A stretch of DNA of 64,000 bases, from contig NZ_CP116257.1 of the NCBI RefSeq assembly GCF_027947595.1, positions 3,534,001 to 3,598,000 of the forward strand, read 5' to 3'. The notes beneath the pieces are model-generated. The model was not told where the DNA came from and did not search any database. It worked only from the letters and a program-made list of their open reading frames with translations. The number at the start of each line of letters is the position of its first letter. The stretch's first letter is position 1. A program made the position numbers and the translations under genes. Positions 11,267 to 19,758 of the stretch are shown here, in pieces. The stretch comes from Streptomyces lienomycini. Its GTDB lineage: Bacteria; Actinomycetota; Actinomycetes; Streptomycetales; Streptomycetaceae.

Positions 11267-11280
11267 TGGGAGCGCTCCCA
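11267..11280. promoter_or_regulatory. CebR-type operator
   Basis: TGGGAGCGCTCCCA is a perfect 14-bp palindrome identical to the published consensus of the LacI-family cello-oligosaccharide repressor CebR of Streptomyces. It ends 47 bases before the mannanase start. A TTGACG at 11239-11244 upstream could be the -35 element, which would place the operator over the -10 region. Confidence 0.8.
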
Positions 11281-11327
11281 CACCCTCATCGCCCATCGTG
11301 TCCGCCCTACTCAGTCCTGGAGTCGCC

Positions 11328-13040
11328 GTGCGCACAGCAAGACGCGACACATCCGCACCGAAACCACTCCTCGCCCGTCTGCTGACGGGTCTGGCCGCGC
11401 TGATCGGGCTGGTGGTCGTCGGGGCCCTCTTCCCCGGTGGGGCCGTGGCCCAGCCGCCCGGAGCCCGGACCGCCGACGCCCGGCCGGCCGGGGCGCGGGC
11501 GGCCGACGCGGCCGGGCTGCACATCAGCGGGGGCAGGCTGCTGGAGGGCAACGGCAACGACTTCGTCATGCGCGGGGTCAACCACGCCCACACCTGGTAC
11601 CCCGGCGAGACCCGGTCGCTGGCGGACGTCAAGGCGCTGGGCGCCAACAGCGTCCGGGTGGTCCTCTCCGACGGGTACCGCTGGAGCGAGAACAGCCCCG
11701 AGGACGTCGCCGCCGTCATCGGGCAGTGCAAGGCCAACCGGCTGATCTGCGTCCTGGAGGTCCACGACACCACCGGCTACGGCGAGGACGCGGCGGCCGG
11801 CACCCTCGACCACGCCGCCGACTACTGGATCGGCCTCAAGGACGTGCTGGCCGGCCAGGAGGACTACGTCGTCGTCAACATCGGCAACGAGCCCTGGGGC
11901 AACACCGACCCGGCCGGCTGGACCGAGCCCACCGTCGCGGCCGTCGAGAAGCTGCGCGCCGCCGGACTCCGGCACACGATCATGGTGGACGCGCCCAACT
12001 GGGGCCAGGACTGGCAGGGCGTCATGCGCGCCAACGCGCGAACCGTCTACGACGCCGACCCCACCGGCAACCTGATCTTCTCCATCCACATGTACAGCGT
12101 CTTCGACACCGCCCAGGAGATCACCGACTACCTGAACGCGTTCGTCGACGCGGAACTTCCCATCCTCATCGGCGAGTTCGGCGGACCCGCCGACCAGTAC
12201 GGCGACCCGGACGAGGACACCATGATGGCCACCGCCGAGCAGCTCGGCCTCGGCTACCTGGCCTGGTCGTGGAGCGGCAACACCGACCCGGTCCTCGACC
12301 TGGCGATCGACTTCGACCCGAACCGGCTCAGCGACTGGGGCGACCGGGTCTTCCACGGCGCCGACGGCATCGCCCAGACCTCGAAGGAAGCCACCGTGTA
12401 CGGCGGCGGCGCCCCGGACACCCAGGCCCCGACGGCTCCCGGCGCCCCGGCCGCCACCGCGGTCACGGACACCTCCGTCACGCTCGGCTGGTCCGCCGCC
12501 ACCGACGACACCGCGGTCACCGGCTACGACGTCGTCCGCGTCGTCGACGGTGCGGAGAGCGTGGTCGCCGCCCCGACGACCACCACCGCCACCGTGACCG
12601 GCCTCACCGCGGACACCGCCTACACCTTCGCCGTCCGCGCCCGCGACGCGGCCGGCAACCGGTCGGCCCGGTCCGCCACCGTGGTGGTCACCACCGACGA
12701 GGGCGGCGGCACCCCGGTCGGTTCCTGCTCCGTCGGCTACCGCGTCGTGGGGGAGTGGCCCGGCGGCTTCCAGGGCGAGATCGCCGTCCGCAACACCGGG
12801 AACACCGCCATCACCCCGTGGACGCTCGCCTTCGCCTTCGCGGACGGCCAGAGCATCACCCACATGTGGGGAGGAACCGCCGCCCAGAACGCGGGAGCGG
12901 TGCGCGTCACCCCGGCCTCCTACACCGCCACCATCCCGGCCGGCGGCACGGTCACCCTGGGCTTCACCGCCCGGAAGGGCGCCACCAACACCGCCCCGAC
13001 CGCGTTCAGCCTCGACGGGGCCTCCTGCGCCACGGCCTGA
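11328..13040 (+). CDS. secreted GH5 endo-beta-mannanase with FnIII and CBM2
   Basis: 570 residues from a GTG at 11328 with GGAG six bases upstream. An Arg-rich N-terminus and a hydrophobic core ending near AVAQPP form the signal peptide. The catalytic domain (about 60-360) shows GH5 subfamily 8 hallmarks: NIGNEPWG (acid/base Glu188) and ILIGEFGG (nucleophile Glu283), plus MRGVNHAHTWYP near the start. A fibronectin type III domain follows (about 370-455). A C-terminal cellulose-binding CBM2 ends the protein, with CSVGYRVVGEWPGGFQGEI and a closing Cys. It would hydrolyse mannan outside the cell. The CebR box suggests induction by cello-oligosaccharides along with cellulases. Confidence 0.88.
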   Translation: MRTARRDTSAPKPLLARLLTGLAALIGLVVVGALFPGGAVAQPPGARTADARPAGARAADAAGLHISGGRLLEGNGNDFVMRGVNHAHTWYPGETRSLADVKALGANSVRVVLSDGYRWSENSPEDVAAVIGQCKANRLICVLEVHDTTGYGEDAAAGTLDHAADYWIGLKDVLAGQEDYVVVNIGNEPWGNTDPAGWTEPTVAAVEKLRAAGLRHTIMVDAPNWGQDWQGVMRANARTVYDADPTGNLIFSIHMYSVFDTAQEITDYLNAFVDAELPILIGEFGGPADQYGDPDEDTMMATAEQLGLGYLAWSWSGNTDPVLDLAIDFDPNRLSDWGDRVFHGADGIAQTSKEATVYGGGAPDTQAPTAPGAPAATAVTDTSVTLGWSAATDDTAVTGYDVVRVVDGAESVVAAPTTTTATVTGLTADTAYTFAVRARDAAGNRSARSATVVVTTDEGGGTPVGSCSVGYRVVGEWPGGFQGEIAVRNTGNTAITPWTLAFAFADGQSITHMWGGTAAQNAGAVRVTPASYTATIPAGGTVTLGFTARKGATNTAPTAFSLDGASCATA

Positions 13041-13049
13041 CCCCGGGCC

Positions 13050-13088
13050 CCGGCCGGTGCGGTGGCGGGCGGCCGCCGCTCCGGCCGG
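13050..13088. terminator. bidirectional hairpin between mannanase gene and convergent gene
   Basis: A 17-bp stem (13050-13066 with 13072-13088, one mismatch and one G-T wobble) around a 5-base loop. It lies between two converging genes and can serve both. Confidence 0.65.
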
Positions 13089-13122
13089 CCGGTGACATGC
13101 GGCGGAGCAGGGGTGAGCGACG

Positions 13123-13698
13123 TCACCACGACACCTCGCGGACGTCGGCCCGGCTCTGCGGCTGCGTCGTCGCGGTGATCTCCGAACGGTGACGGCCCGC
13201 CGAGAACGTCACCTTCAGCGTCTGCGGCGCGCTCTGCTCCGTACTCGCCGTGAAGCCCTGGTTCGGCACCGCCGAGATCAGGCACACGGCACCGTCACCG
13301 AACCGCACGGTCGCCTTGCCGCCCTCGGACGGCACCGTGTACACGCCCGCCCCGCCCTCCTCGCAGCCCGGGGCGCCCCCGCCCGCCGGAGGCCGCGGGG
13401 CAGTGGTGTGCGGGCTCGGCGTCGGCGTGGGAGTCGGCGTCGGCGCGGGCGGCTCCTCGCGGGTGCGGGACGGCGCGGCGCTGGGCGGGCGGCTGGTGGG
13501 TGACGGGCTGGGAGTGGCCGTCACGGTCTTGGAGACGGTCGGCCGGGGAGAGGGCGGCGGCTCCTTCGGCGCCGTCTGCGCGACCGGCGCGGTCGGCCGG
13601 GTCGACCCCACCACGAAGTGGATCGTGATGATGACGGCCGTGACACTGGCCGCCGTGCAGGACAGCCAGATGATCAGGTAGCGCAGGAGGCGGGACAC
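13123..13698 (-). CDS. membrane-anchored Pro/Thr-rich extracytoplasmic protein
   Basis: 191 residues. One N-terminal membrane helix (RYLIIWLSCTAASVTAVIITI, about 6-26) is followed by a Pro/Ser/Thr-rich linker (about 35-105) and a compact C-terminal domain of about 80 residues with two Cys (APGCEEGG and GAVCLIS) that may form a disulfide. The C-terminal half has alternating beta-like residues (YTVPSEGGKATVRFGDGAVC). I do not recognise the family. Its start lies only 36 bases from that of the divergent response regulator gene, which suggests shared control by that system. The TM start and linker suggest a wall-spanning sensor or stalked domain. Confidence 0.65.
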   Translation of the reverse strand: MSRLLRYLIIWLSCTAASVTAVIITIHFVVGSTRPTAPVAQTAPKEPPPSPRPTVSKTVTATPSPSPTSRPPSAAPSRTREEPPAPTPTPTPTPSPHTTAPRPPAGGGAPGCEEGGAGVYTVPSEGGKATVRFGDGAVCLISAVPNQGFTASTEQSAPQTLKVTFSAGRHRSEITATTQPQSRADVREVSW

Positions 13699-13734
13699 GA
13701 CACCATAGTGACGGACCGGCTAACGTGCCTGCCC

Positions 13735-14424
13735 ATGGCCTCCGTACTTGTCGTCGAGGACGACCCCGTGATCCGGGCCGCGCTGATCGAGGTCCTGACC
13801 GGGCACGGCTACGCGGTCAAGACCGCGCACCAGGGTTTCGAGGCGCTGCGCGACATCACCCAGAGCCCGCCGGACATCGTCGTGCTCGACCTCGGGCTGC
13901 CCGACCTCGACGGCCTCGACGTGCTCCGGATGATCCGCGGCATATCCCGCGTCCCGGTGCTGGTCGCCACCGCCCGGGACGACGAGACCGAGATCATCCG
14001 GCTGCTGAACGCCGGCGCCGACGACTACATGGTCAAGCCGTTCTCCGGCGGCCAGCTCGCGGCCCGGCTCGCCGCCGTGCTGCGCCGCTCGGCGCCCGCC
14101 GACCTCGTGGCCGCCCGGCGCCCCGTCCTGCGGGTCGCCGACCTGCGCATCGACCCCACCGCGCGCACCGCCCACCTCGCCGACCGGGAACTGCCCCTCA
14201 CGCGACGTGAGTTCGACCTGCTCGCCTACCTGGCCGCCAACGCCGACCAGGTCATCTCGCGACAGCGGATACTCGCCGAGGTGTGGCAGCAGCCGTACGT
14301 GGAGGACCAGACGGTGGACGTCCACCTCTCCGCGCTCCGCCGCAAAATGGGCGAGAAGGCGCGAAAGCCCCGCTACCTCCACACCGTGCGCGGCATCGGC
14401 ATCAAGCTGGTCAGCGCGCCGTGA
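13735..14424 (+). CDS. OmpR/PhoB-family response regulator
   Basis: 229 residues starting at the ATG of MASVLVVEDD; frame upstream of this has no family similarity. The receiver domain has acidic residues EDD near the start, the phospho-acceptor Asp52 (VVLDLGLPD) and the conserved Lys in VKPFSG. A winged-helix trans_reg_C domain follows (LTRREFDLLAYLAAN, QTVDVHLSALRRKMG, YLHTVRGIGIKL). The stop overlaps the GTG start of the sensor kinase (GTGA), so the pair is translationally coupled. Likely targets are the flanking extracytoplasmic-protein genes, but no regulon evidence is visible. Confidence 0.92.
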   Translation: MASVLVVEDDPVIRAALIEVLTGHGYAVKTAHQGFEALRDITQSPPDIVVLDLGLPDLDGLDVLRMIRGISRVPVLVATARDDETEIIRLLNAGADDYMVKPFSGGQLAARLAAVLRRSAPADLVAARRPVLRVADLRIDPTARTAHLADRELPLTRREFDLLAYLAANADQVISRQRILAEVWQQPYVEDQTVDVHLSALRRKMGEKARKPRYLHTVRGIGIKLVSAP

Positions 14425-15761
14425 GACGAGCCCTCGCCGGGATCGCCCTGGCCGTCACCTCGATGGTGGCGCTGTCGTTCCTCATCCCGCTCGCCCTCCT
14501 CGTCCGCGAACAGGCCCGGGACCGGGTCACCACCGCCGCCGAGCAGCGCGCCTCCGCCCTCTCACCGGTGCTCGCCCTCACCACCCGGCGGGCCGACGTG
14601 CAGCAGGCGGTCGCGGAACTCGGCTCCGCGGACCAGTTGGTCGTGCGGCTGCCCGACGGAGGCTTCGTCGGCACCCCGCACGCGCCCGAGGAGGCCCTCG
14701 ACCGGGCCGTACGGGGACGCGAGACCCTCGCCGTGGACACCCCGGACGGCTGGGCGTACCTCCAGCCCGTCGTCCTGCGGGGCGAGCGGGTCGCGGTCGT
14801 CGAGGCCTACGTGCCCGCCGCGGACCTCACCCGGGGCGTCGCGGCCTCGTGGGGCGTGATGGCGCTGCTCGCCGTCGGACTGGTGGGTGGTTCGGTGCTG
14901 GTCGCCGACCGGCTCGGCGCCCGTGTGGTCCGCTCCTCCCGGAGCCTGAAACGCGCCTCGCTCGCCCTCGGCTCCGGCGACCTCGGCGTACGGGTGGAAC
15001 CGGACGGCCCGCCCGAGCTGCAGGAGGCCGGGGCGGCGTTCAACACCATGGCCGACCGGGTCGTCGACCTGCTCGCCGTCGAACGCGAACTGGTCGCGGA
15101 CCTCTCCCACCGGCTGCGCACCCCGCTGACCGCCCTCTACCTGGAGGCCGACCGGATGGGCGCGACGCCGAGCGCCCGGCGGGTCACGGAAGCGGCCGGC
15201 CAGCTCGAGAGCGAACTCGACTCGATCATCGCGGCGGCGCGCACACCCCTGGCGTCGGCACAGCTCGCCGGGGCCGGGGCGGGCACGGCGAAACCGTGCG
15301 ACGTGGCCGAGGTGGTCGCCATGCGCCTGGACTTCTGGTCGGTCCTCGCCACCCAGCAGGAACGGCCGTTCGAGCGCTCCCTCACCCCGCGGCCCACGCC
15401 CGTGGCCTTCCCCGAGGACGACCTCGCGGCCGTCGTCGACGCCCTCATCGGCAACGTCTTCCGGCACACCCCGCAGGGCACCCGTTTCGTCGTACGCGTG
15501 GAACGGCAGGACCGGCACGTGTACCTCACGGTCGACGACGCCGGACCGGGCGTCGCGGACCCCGGGGCGGCCCTCACCCGGGGCGTCAGCGTCGGCGGCT
15601 CCACCGGGCTCGGCCTGGACATCGTGGCCCGGGCGGCCCGCACGGCGGACGGCGAACTGACGATCACCCGCGCGCCGCTCGGGGGCGCCCGGGTGCGTGT
15701 GTCGTTCGTGCTGACCGGCGCGGACGCCGCTGGGGGCGCGAGTGGGGGCGGAGAGCGGTGA
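14421..15761 (+). CDS. membrane sensor histidine kinase
   Basis: 446 residues from a GTG overlapping the regulator stop. Two membrane helices (about 5-28 and 140-165) flank a periplasm-side sensor of about 110 residues, then a HAMP linker, a HisKA domain with His230 in DLSHRLRTPLTAL, and an HATPase domain with the N box (GNVFRHTPQGT), the G1 box (DDAGPGVAD) and the G2 box (STGLGLDIV). It is complete and apparently active. The C-terminus is Gly-rich and ends 6 bases short of the convergent CAP gene stop, leaving no room for a dedicated terminator. Confidence 0.92.
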   Translation: MRRALAGIALAVTSMVALSFLIPLALLVREQARDRVTTAAEQRASALSPVLALTTRRADVQQAVAELGSADQLVVRLPDGGFVGTPHAPEEALDRAVRGRETLAVDTPDGWAYLQPVVLRGERVAVVEAYVPAADLTRGVAASWGVMALLAVGLVGGSVLVADRLGARVVRSSRSLKRASLALGSGDLGVRVEPDGPPELQEAGAAFNTMADRVVDLLAVERELVADLSHRLRTPLTALYLEADRMGATPSARRVTEAAGQLESELDSIIAAARTPLASAQLAGAGAGTAKPCDVAEVVAMRLDFWSVLATQQERPFERSLTPRPTPVAFPEDDLAAVVDALIGNVFRHTPQGTRFVVRVERQDRHVYLTVDDAGPGVADPGAALTRGVSVGGSTGLGLDIVARAARTADGELTITRAPLGGARVRVSFVLTGADAAGGASGGGER

Positions 15762-15767
15762 CCGGCG

Positions 15768-16655
15768 TCAGCGGCCGGTGCCGAAGTCCTGGGTCCACCA
15801 GGGACCGCCGTCGCCGAAGTGGACGCCGACGCCCAGCTCCCTGAAGGAGCAGTTGAGTATGTTCGCGCGGTGGCCGGAGCTGTTCATCCAGGCGTCCATC
15901 ACCGAGGCGGCGTCCGCCTGCCCCTGGGCTATGTTCTCGCCCAGCGCGGACCACCGGTAGCCGGCGGCCTCGACCCGGCTCGCCATGGTGGAGCCGTCGG
16001 GGCCGGTGTGGGACATCACACCGCTGCTCGCCATGACGTCGCTGTAGTCGTCCGCGGCCCGGGTCAGCCTGTCGTTCGCGGTGACCGGCGAGCAGCCCGC
16101 CGCGGCCCGCTCCTCGTTCACCAGCGCGAGGACCCGCGCCTCGGTCCCACCCGTGGCACCGGGACCCGATCCCGAGCCTGATCCCGAACCGGAGCCGGAC
16201 CCCGCTCCTGATCCGCTGCCCGATCCCGACCCCGAGCCGCTGCCACCGCCGGATCCGTCTGCGCCGCTCTTCGTCGCGGCCTTGACCGGCGCCTTGGAGG
16301 ACGGCGCGGGGGCCTTGGCGGCGCTGGTCGACGGGCTCGCCGTCTTCCTCGCCGTCTCCTTCGGCTCGGCGCTCCCGCTCGGGGAGCCGCTCGCCGTGGC
16401 GCTCGGGCTCGCCGACACGGACGCGAGCGGCGACGCCCCGCCCGCCGCCGCCTCGGCGTTCGGGGCCTCGTCGGCGGCGTTCGCGGTGACCCGGTCCGAG
16501 GCCCCGCCGTCGTCCCCGTCGGTGACGGCCAGAGTGATCCCGACACCCGCCGTGAGGGTGACGGCGCCGAGTGCCAGCGCGGTACCGCGGGTCCGGAGCC
16601 CGCCGCGGGGGCGGGCATGGGAGCGGGACGGGCGAGCGGCTCGGCGGGAACCCAT
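15768..16655 (-). CDS. secreted CAP/SCP-domain protein with Gly-Ser stalk
   Basis: 295 residues starting MGSRRAARPSR, with an upstream GAGGTG. A basic N-terminus and a hydrophobic helix (about 25-45) act as signal or anchor. A long low-complexity region follows: Ser/Ala/Pro/Thr-rich (50-130), then a pure Gly-Ser run (about 133-168). The C-terminal 125 residues are a CAP (PR-1/SCP) domain with LALVNEERAAAGC, MSHTGPDG, GENIAQGQ, SGHRANILN and WWTQDFGTG. These bacterial CAP proteins (YkwD-like) are extracellular with unclear biochemistry. Two Cys residues in the domain may form a disulfide. It lies tail-to-tail with the sensor kinase gene and may belong to that envelope-stress system. Confidence 0.85.
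   Translation of the reverse strand: MGSRRAARPSRSHARPRGGLRTRGTALALGAVTLTAGVGITLAVTDGDDGGASDRVTANAADEAPNAEAAAGGASPLASVSASPSATASGSPSGSAEPKETARKTASPSTSAAKAPAPSSKAPVKAATKSGADGSGGGSGSGSGSGSGSGAGSGSGSGSGSGSGPGATGGTEARVLALVNEERAAAGCSPVTANDRLTRAADDYSDVMASSGVMSHTGPDGSTMASRVEAAGYRWSALGENIAQGQADAASVMDAWMNSSGHRANILNCSFRELGVGVHFGDGGPWWTQDFGTGR
16160..16256. repeat. DNA repeat encoding the Gly-Ser stalk
   Basis: Short degenerate units related to GATCCCGAGCCT repeat in tandem and encode alternating Gly-Ser on the minus strand. Such tracts can change length by slippage. Confidence 0.6.
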
Positions 16656-17132
16656 ACGCGGAACACCTCGGTTTGTCGGTCGGGCCGGCGGAACCCCGTA
16701 CCCGGTGGACGCGACCGCGCCCACCGGGACCGTGGGGGGTGTTCGAGAGCCTAGGACGCGTCCGGAGGGGAAACGGCCGTTCGAAGGTCATCTTCAGAAA
16801 GCCTTAAAGATGCCGCCAAAGTCCGTTGAGGAAGTGCGACACCACCGCCTCGTCGCCCCTCCCCCTACGCTCCCGCCGCCCGCCACCCTCGGTCCGCGGC
16901 GGGGCGCTTCACAGTGAAAGGCGGACACGGGGGTCCGCAGGATCCCCTGACGTGCCCCCGACGCTCCGCCGTCACCCCGGGCCCGGCGCTTACCCCGCCG
17001 GAGGGCCGGACAGTCTGTCGGCGTGCAACCGGCAGGTCGCCGGACACCGCCGGCGCGCGCCCGAGGAGACCGGGTCCTCCCGCCCCACCGCCCCCGGGCG
17101 CGCGCCGTGCACCGACGAAGGAGGAACCGGAC
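16656..17132. other. intergenic control region between CAP and ACP genes
   Basis: 477 bases without a supported gene. It contains the divergent promoters. Near the CAP side is an AT-richer stretch with the inverted repeat CATCTT (16789-16794) and AAGATG (16807-16812), a possible regulator site. Near the ACP side is the leader hairpin listed separately. Frames through the region are shadows. Confidence 0.5.
17052..17106 (+). promoter_or_regulatory. nested leader hairpin upstream of the ACP gene
   Basis: Perfect 12-bp inverted repeat GGCGCGCGCCCG (17052-17063) and CGGGCGCGCGCC (17095-17106), with an inner GAGGA/TCCTC hairpin (17063-17079). It ends 26 bases before the ACP start, just upstream of the AAGGAGG ribosome site. 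A regulatory leader or attenuator is possible. Confidence 0.5.
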
Positions 17133-17411
17133 ATGCCGTCCACCGCTGACGAACGACAGCTGCTCGACGAACTGCGGGACCTGCTGGCCGCCACGGTCGA
17201 GGACCTGTCCGTGGAGGAGATCGATCCGGACGCCTCCCTCCAGGACGACCTGGGCGTCGACTCGCTGGCCAGGCTGGAGCTGGTCGCCGCCATCGAGGAC
17301 CGCTGGCAGATCGAGGTGCCCCAGGAACAGGCGGAGAGCCTCACGACGGTGCGGCAGATCGCCGCGCACCTCGCCGAAGCGGTCGCCGCCCCCGCGGGCG
17401 GCACCGCGTGA
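17133..17411 (+). CDS. acyl carrier protein
   Basis: 92 residues starting after a strong AAGGAGG site. The phosphopantetheine site is Ser44 in LGVDSLARLEL, within a typical acidic four-helix ACP (pI clearly low, many Glu/Asp). Upstream, ASLQDDLGVDSL is the standard run into the attachment site. The last residues overlap the ketosynthase start by 4 bases (GTGA), so synthesis is coupled. The primary fatty-acid ACP in Streptomyces sits with fabD-fabH-fabF elsewhere, so this one is probably a dedicated secondary carrier for the adjacent KS and AT. Confidence 0.93.
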   Translation: MPSTADERQLLDELRDLLAATVEDLSVEEIDPDASLQDDLGVDSLARLELVAAIEDRWQIEVPQEQAESLTTVRQIAAHLAEAVAAPAGGTA

Positions 17412-18724
17412 GCCCACGGCACGCGGCCGACCCGGCCCCCGGGGACCGCGCCCCCGGGGACGGGGCCCCCGGCGCACGCAGCGCCGTCGTCACCGGGCTC
17501 GGACTGACGACCGCGCTGGGCGGCGACGTCCCCTCCACCTGGCGGGCCCTGCTGGGCGGCGTGTGCGGCGTCGAGCGCGTCGACTTCGGAGAGCCGGAGG
17601 GGCCCGAGCAGGTGTATCTCGCGGCCCCGGCCGCGGTCGACCCCAGGACGGTCCTGCCGTCCGCCAAGGCGGCGCACTGCGACCGCTCGGCGCAGTTCGC
17701 GCTCGTCGCCGCCCGGGAGGCCGTCCACGACGCGGGTTTCCCCGACGCGTCGTCGGTGGCCGCGGGCGGCTCGCGGGTGGCCGTGGTCGTCGGGGTGGGG
17801 CTCGGCGGGCTCACCAGCATCCTGGAGCAGAACACCCGCCTGCGGACCCAGGGCGCGGGCCGGGTGAGCCCGCGCACCATCCCGGTCATGCTGCCCAACC
17901 ACCCGGCCGCCGAAGTGGGTCTGATGGTGGGCGCCAAGGCCGGGGTCCACGCCCCGGTCAGTGCCTGCGCCTCCGGAGCCGAGGCCCTCGCGCAGGCCCT
18001 CGGCATGATCCGGGACGGCCGCGCCGACATCGTGGTCGCGGGCGGCACCGAGGCCGCGCTGCATCCCCTGGCCCTGGCCGGGTTCGCGCGGCTGCGGGCC
18101 CTCTCCCGGCGCCACGACGACCCCAAGGGGGCGTCCCGCCCCTTCGACGCCGACCGGGACGGCTTCGTGATGGGGGAGGGCGCCGGCATGCTCGTCCTGG
18201 AGAGCGCCCGGCACGCCGCCGCCCGCGGCGCCCGCGTCCACGGGCGGCTGACCGGCGCCGGCATCACCAACGACAGCCACCACGTGGCCCAGCCCGCGCC
18301 CGGCGGAACGGGCTGCGCGGCCGCCGTCGACGCCGCCCTGCGCGACGCCGCCCTGCTGCCGGAGCGGATCCAGCACATCAACGCCCACGCCACCTCCACA
18401 CCGCTGGGCGACCTGGGCGAGGCGCAGGCGCTGCACCGCGTCTTCGCCAAGGGCATCGACGACGTGGCCGTCAGCGCCACCAAGGGCGCCTTCGGGCACA
18501 CCCTCGGTGCCGCCGGAGCCATCGAGGCCGTACTCACCGTCCTCGCCCTGCGGGAGAGATGCGCACCGCCCGCCTGCTCGCTCGAACGCGTGGACCCCGA
18601 GATCCGCCTGAACGTCGTCGGGCGCACTCCCGCGGCCCTGCCCTCCGGCCCCCTCGCGGCCGTCACCACGAGCATGGGCTTCGGCGGGCACAACGTCGCC
18701 CTCGCCTTCGCCGACGCCTCATGA
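17408..18724 (+). CDS. FabF-like beta-ketoacyl-ACP synthase
   Basis: 438 residues. The full Cys-His-His triad is present: Cys187 (VSACASGAEAL), His327 (NAHATSTPLGD) and His364 (GAFGHTLGAAGA). The spacings 140 and 37 are the same as in E. coli FabF, so this is a condensing enzyme and not a chain-length factor. It has a disordered Pro/Gly-rich N-terminal 25 residues. No partner CLF, ketoreductase or dehydratase gene is near. The gene is coupled at both ends to ACP and AT by 4-base overlaps. The product is unknown: it could extend a primer from primary metabolism or load a specialised acyl-ACP. Confidence 0.92.
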   Translation: MSPRHAADPAPGDRAPGDGAPGARSAVVTGLGLTTALGGDVPSTWRALLGGVCGVERVDFGEPEGPEQVYLAAPAAVDPRTVLPSAKAAHCDRSAQFALVAAREAVHDAGFPDASSVAAGGSRVAVVVGVGLGGLTSILEQNTRLRTQGAGRVSPRTIPVMLPNHPAAEVGLMVGAKAGVHAPVSACASGAEALAQALGMIRDGRADIVVAGGTEAALHPLALAGFARLRALSRRHDDPKGASRPFDADRDGFVMGEGAGMLVLESARHAAARGARVHGRLTGAGITNDSHHVAQPAPGGTGCAAAVDAALRDAALLPERIQHINAHATSTPLGDLGEAQALHRVFAKGIDDVAVSATKGAFGHTLGAAGAIEAVLTVLALRERCAPPACSLERVDPEIRLNVVGRTPAALPSGPLAAVTTSMGFGGHNVALAFADAS

Positions 18725-19722
18725 GGAACGATCCGACGGCCCCCACCGGCGGCACACCGCGCACCGTGCTGATGTGCCCCGGCCAGGGGGCCTACCTCCC
18801 CGGCGCCCTGCGTCACCTGAGCGACGTCCCGTCCGTCGCACGGGTGCTGCGGACGGTCGACGCCCGCAGTGGCGCACTCGGCGGCACCGGGCCTCCCGTC
18901 GGCCACCTCCTCACCGACGCCGCGGCACCCGACCCCGAACGACTCGTCCGCACCGACCCCCTGGCCTTCGACCTGGCCACCTACGCCGCGGTGGTCGCCT
19001 GCGCCACTCTCCTGCTCGACCTCGCGGCCCCGTCCGTCCACGCGGTCCTCGGCCACAGTGTGGGCGACCTCGCGGCGCTCACCGTGGCCGGAGCGATCAC
19101 CCTGGAGCAGGGGGTGCGGCTGCTGCACGTGCGCGACGGGCTGCTGCGCGACGCCGCGCTCCCCGCGGCGGGCCTGCTGGCCACCGACCTGAGCCCCGAA
19201 CTGGCGGCCGATCTCCTGCGTGCCGAGGAACTGCCCCAGGTACGGATCGCCGCCCGCAACGCCCCCCAGCAGACGGTCCTGGCCGGACCCGACGACCAGT
19301 TGGCCGCCGTCCGGCGCTCGGTGCGGGCGCTCGGCCGCCGCGCCACCCCGCTGACCAGCCGCACCGCCTACCACCACCCCCTGCTCACCGACGTCCACCG
19401 GGCCTTCAGACGCCTCCTGCGCGCACAGCACGTAGCCCCGCCCACGCTCACCGTCCACACGGCCAGTGCGGCGGGCCCCGCGCGCACCCCGGCCCAACTG
19501 CGCACCGCGGCAGCCGCCCACCTCACCGAACCCCTGGCCTTCCAGCGAACCCTGCACGCGATGCGCCGGGCCGGATTCACCACCTACCTCGACAGCGGAC
19601 CCAGAGCGCTGCTGAGCACCCTGGCCAGGACCGGCCTGCCCGGCTGCACCACCGCCGCCCCCTTCCGCACCCCGGTCGGCGTCGACCGCGTCCGCCACCG
19701 CCTCACCGCCGCCCCGCGGTGA
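18721..19722 (+). CDS. malonyl-CoA:ACP acyltransferase-like protein
   Basis: 333 residues, FabD fold. The nucleophile is Ser113 in GHSVGD, where FabD has GHSLGE. The carboxylate-binding Arg is kept in LLHVRDGLLRD, and the catalytic His is probably His218 in AYHHPLL. The N-terminal MCPGQGAYLPG loop is standard. The retained Arg points to a dicarboxylic (malonyl or related) CoA substrate. It completes the ACP-KS-AT trio. A stand-alone AT beside a single KS is unusual, since type II clusters usually borrow FabD from primary metabolism. Confidence 0.88.
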   Translation: MRNDPTAPTGGTPRTVLMCPGQGAYLPGALRHLSDVPSVARVLRTVDARSGALGGTGPPVGHLLTDAAAPDPERLVRTDPLAFDLATYAAVVACATLLLDLAAPSVHAVLGHSVGDLAALTVAGAITLEQGVRLLHVRDGLLRDAALPAAGLLATDLSPELAADLLRAEELPQVRIAARNAPQQTVLAGPDDQLAAVRRSVRALGRRATPLTSRTAYHHPLLTDVHRAFRRLLRAQHVAPPTLTVHTASAAGPARTPAQLRTAAAAHLTEPLAFQRTLHAMRRAGFTTYLDSGPRALLSTLARTGLPGCTTAAPFRTPVGVDRVRHRLTAAPR

Positions 19723-19758
19723 GGCGGGCCCCTCACCCGACCGGCGCGGCCCGGGTAC

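Noticed and set aside
16160..16256. CRISPR-like tandem repeat
   Set aside because: Units are short, degenerate and without spacers; they encode an in-frame Gly-Ser stalk.
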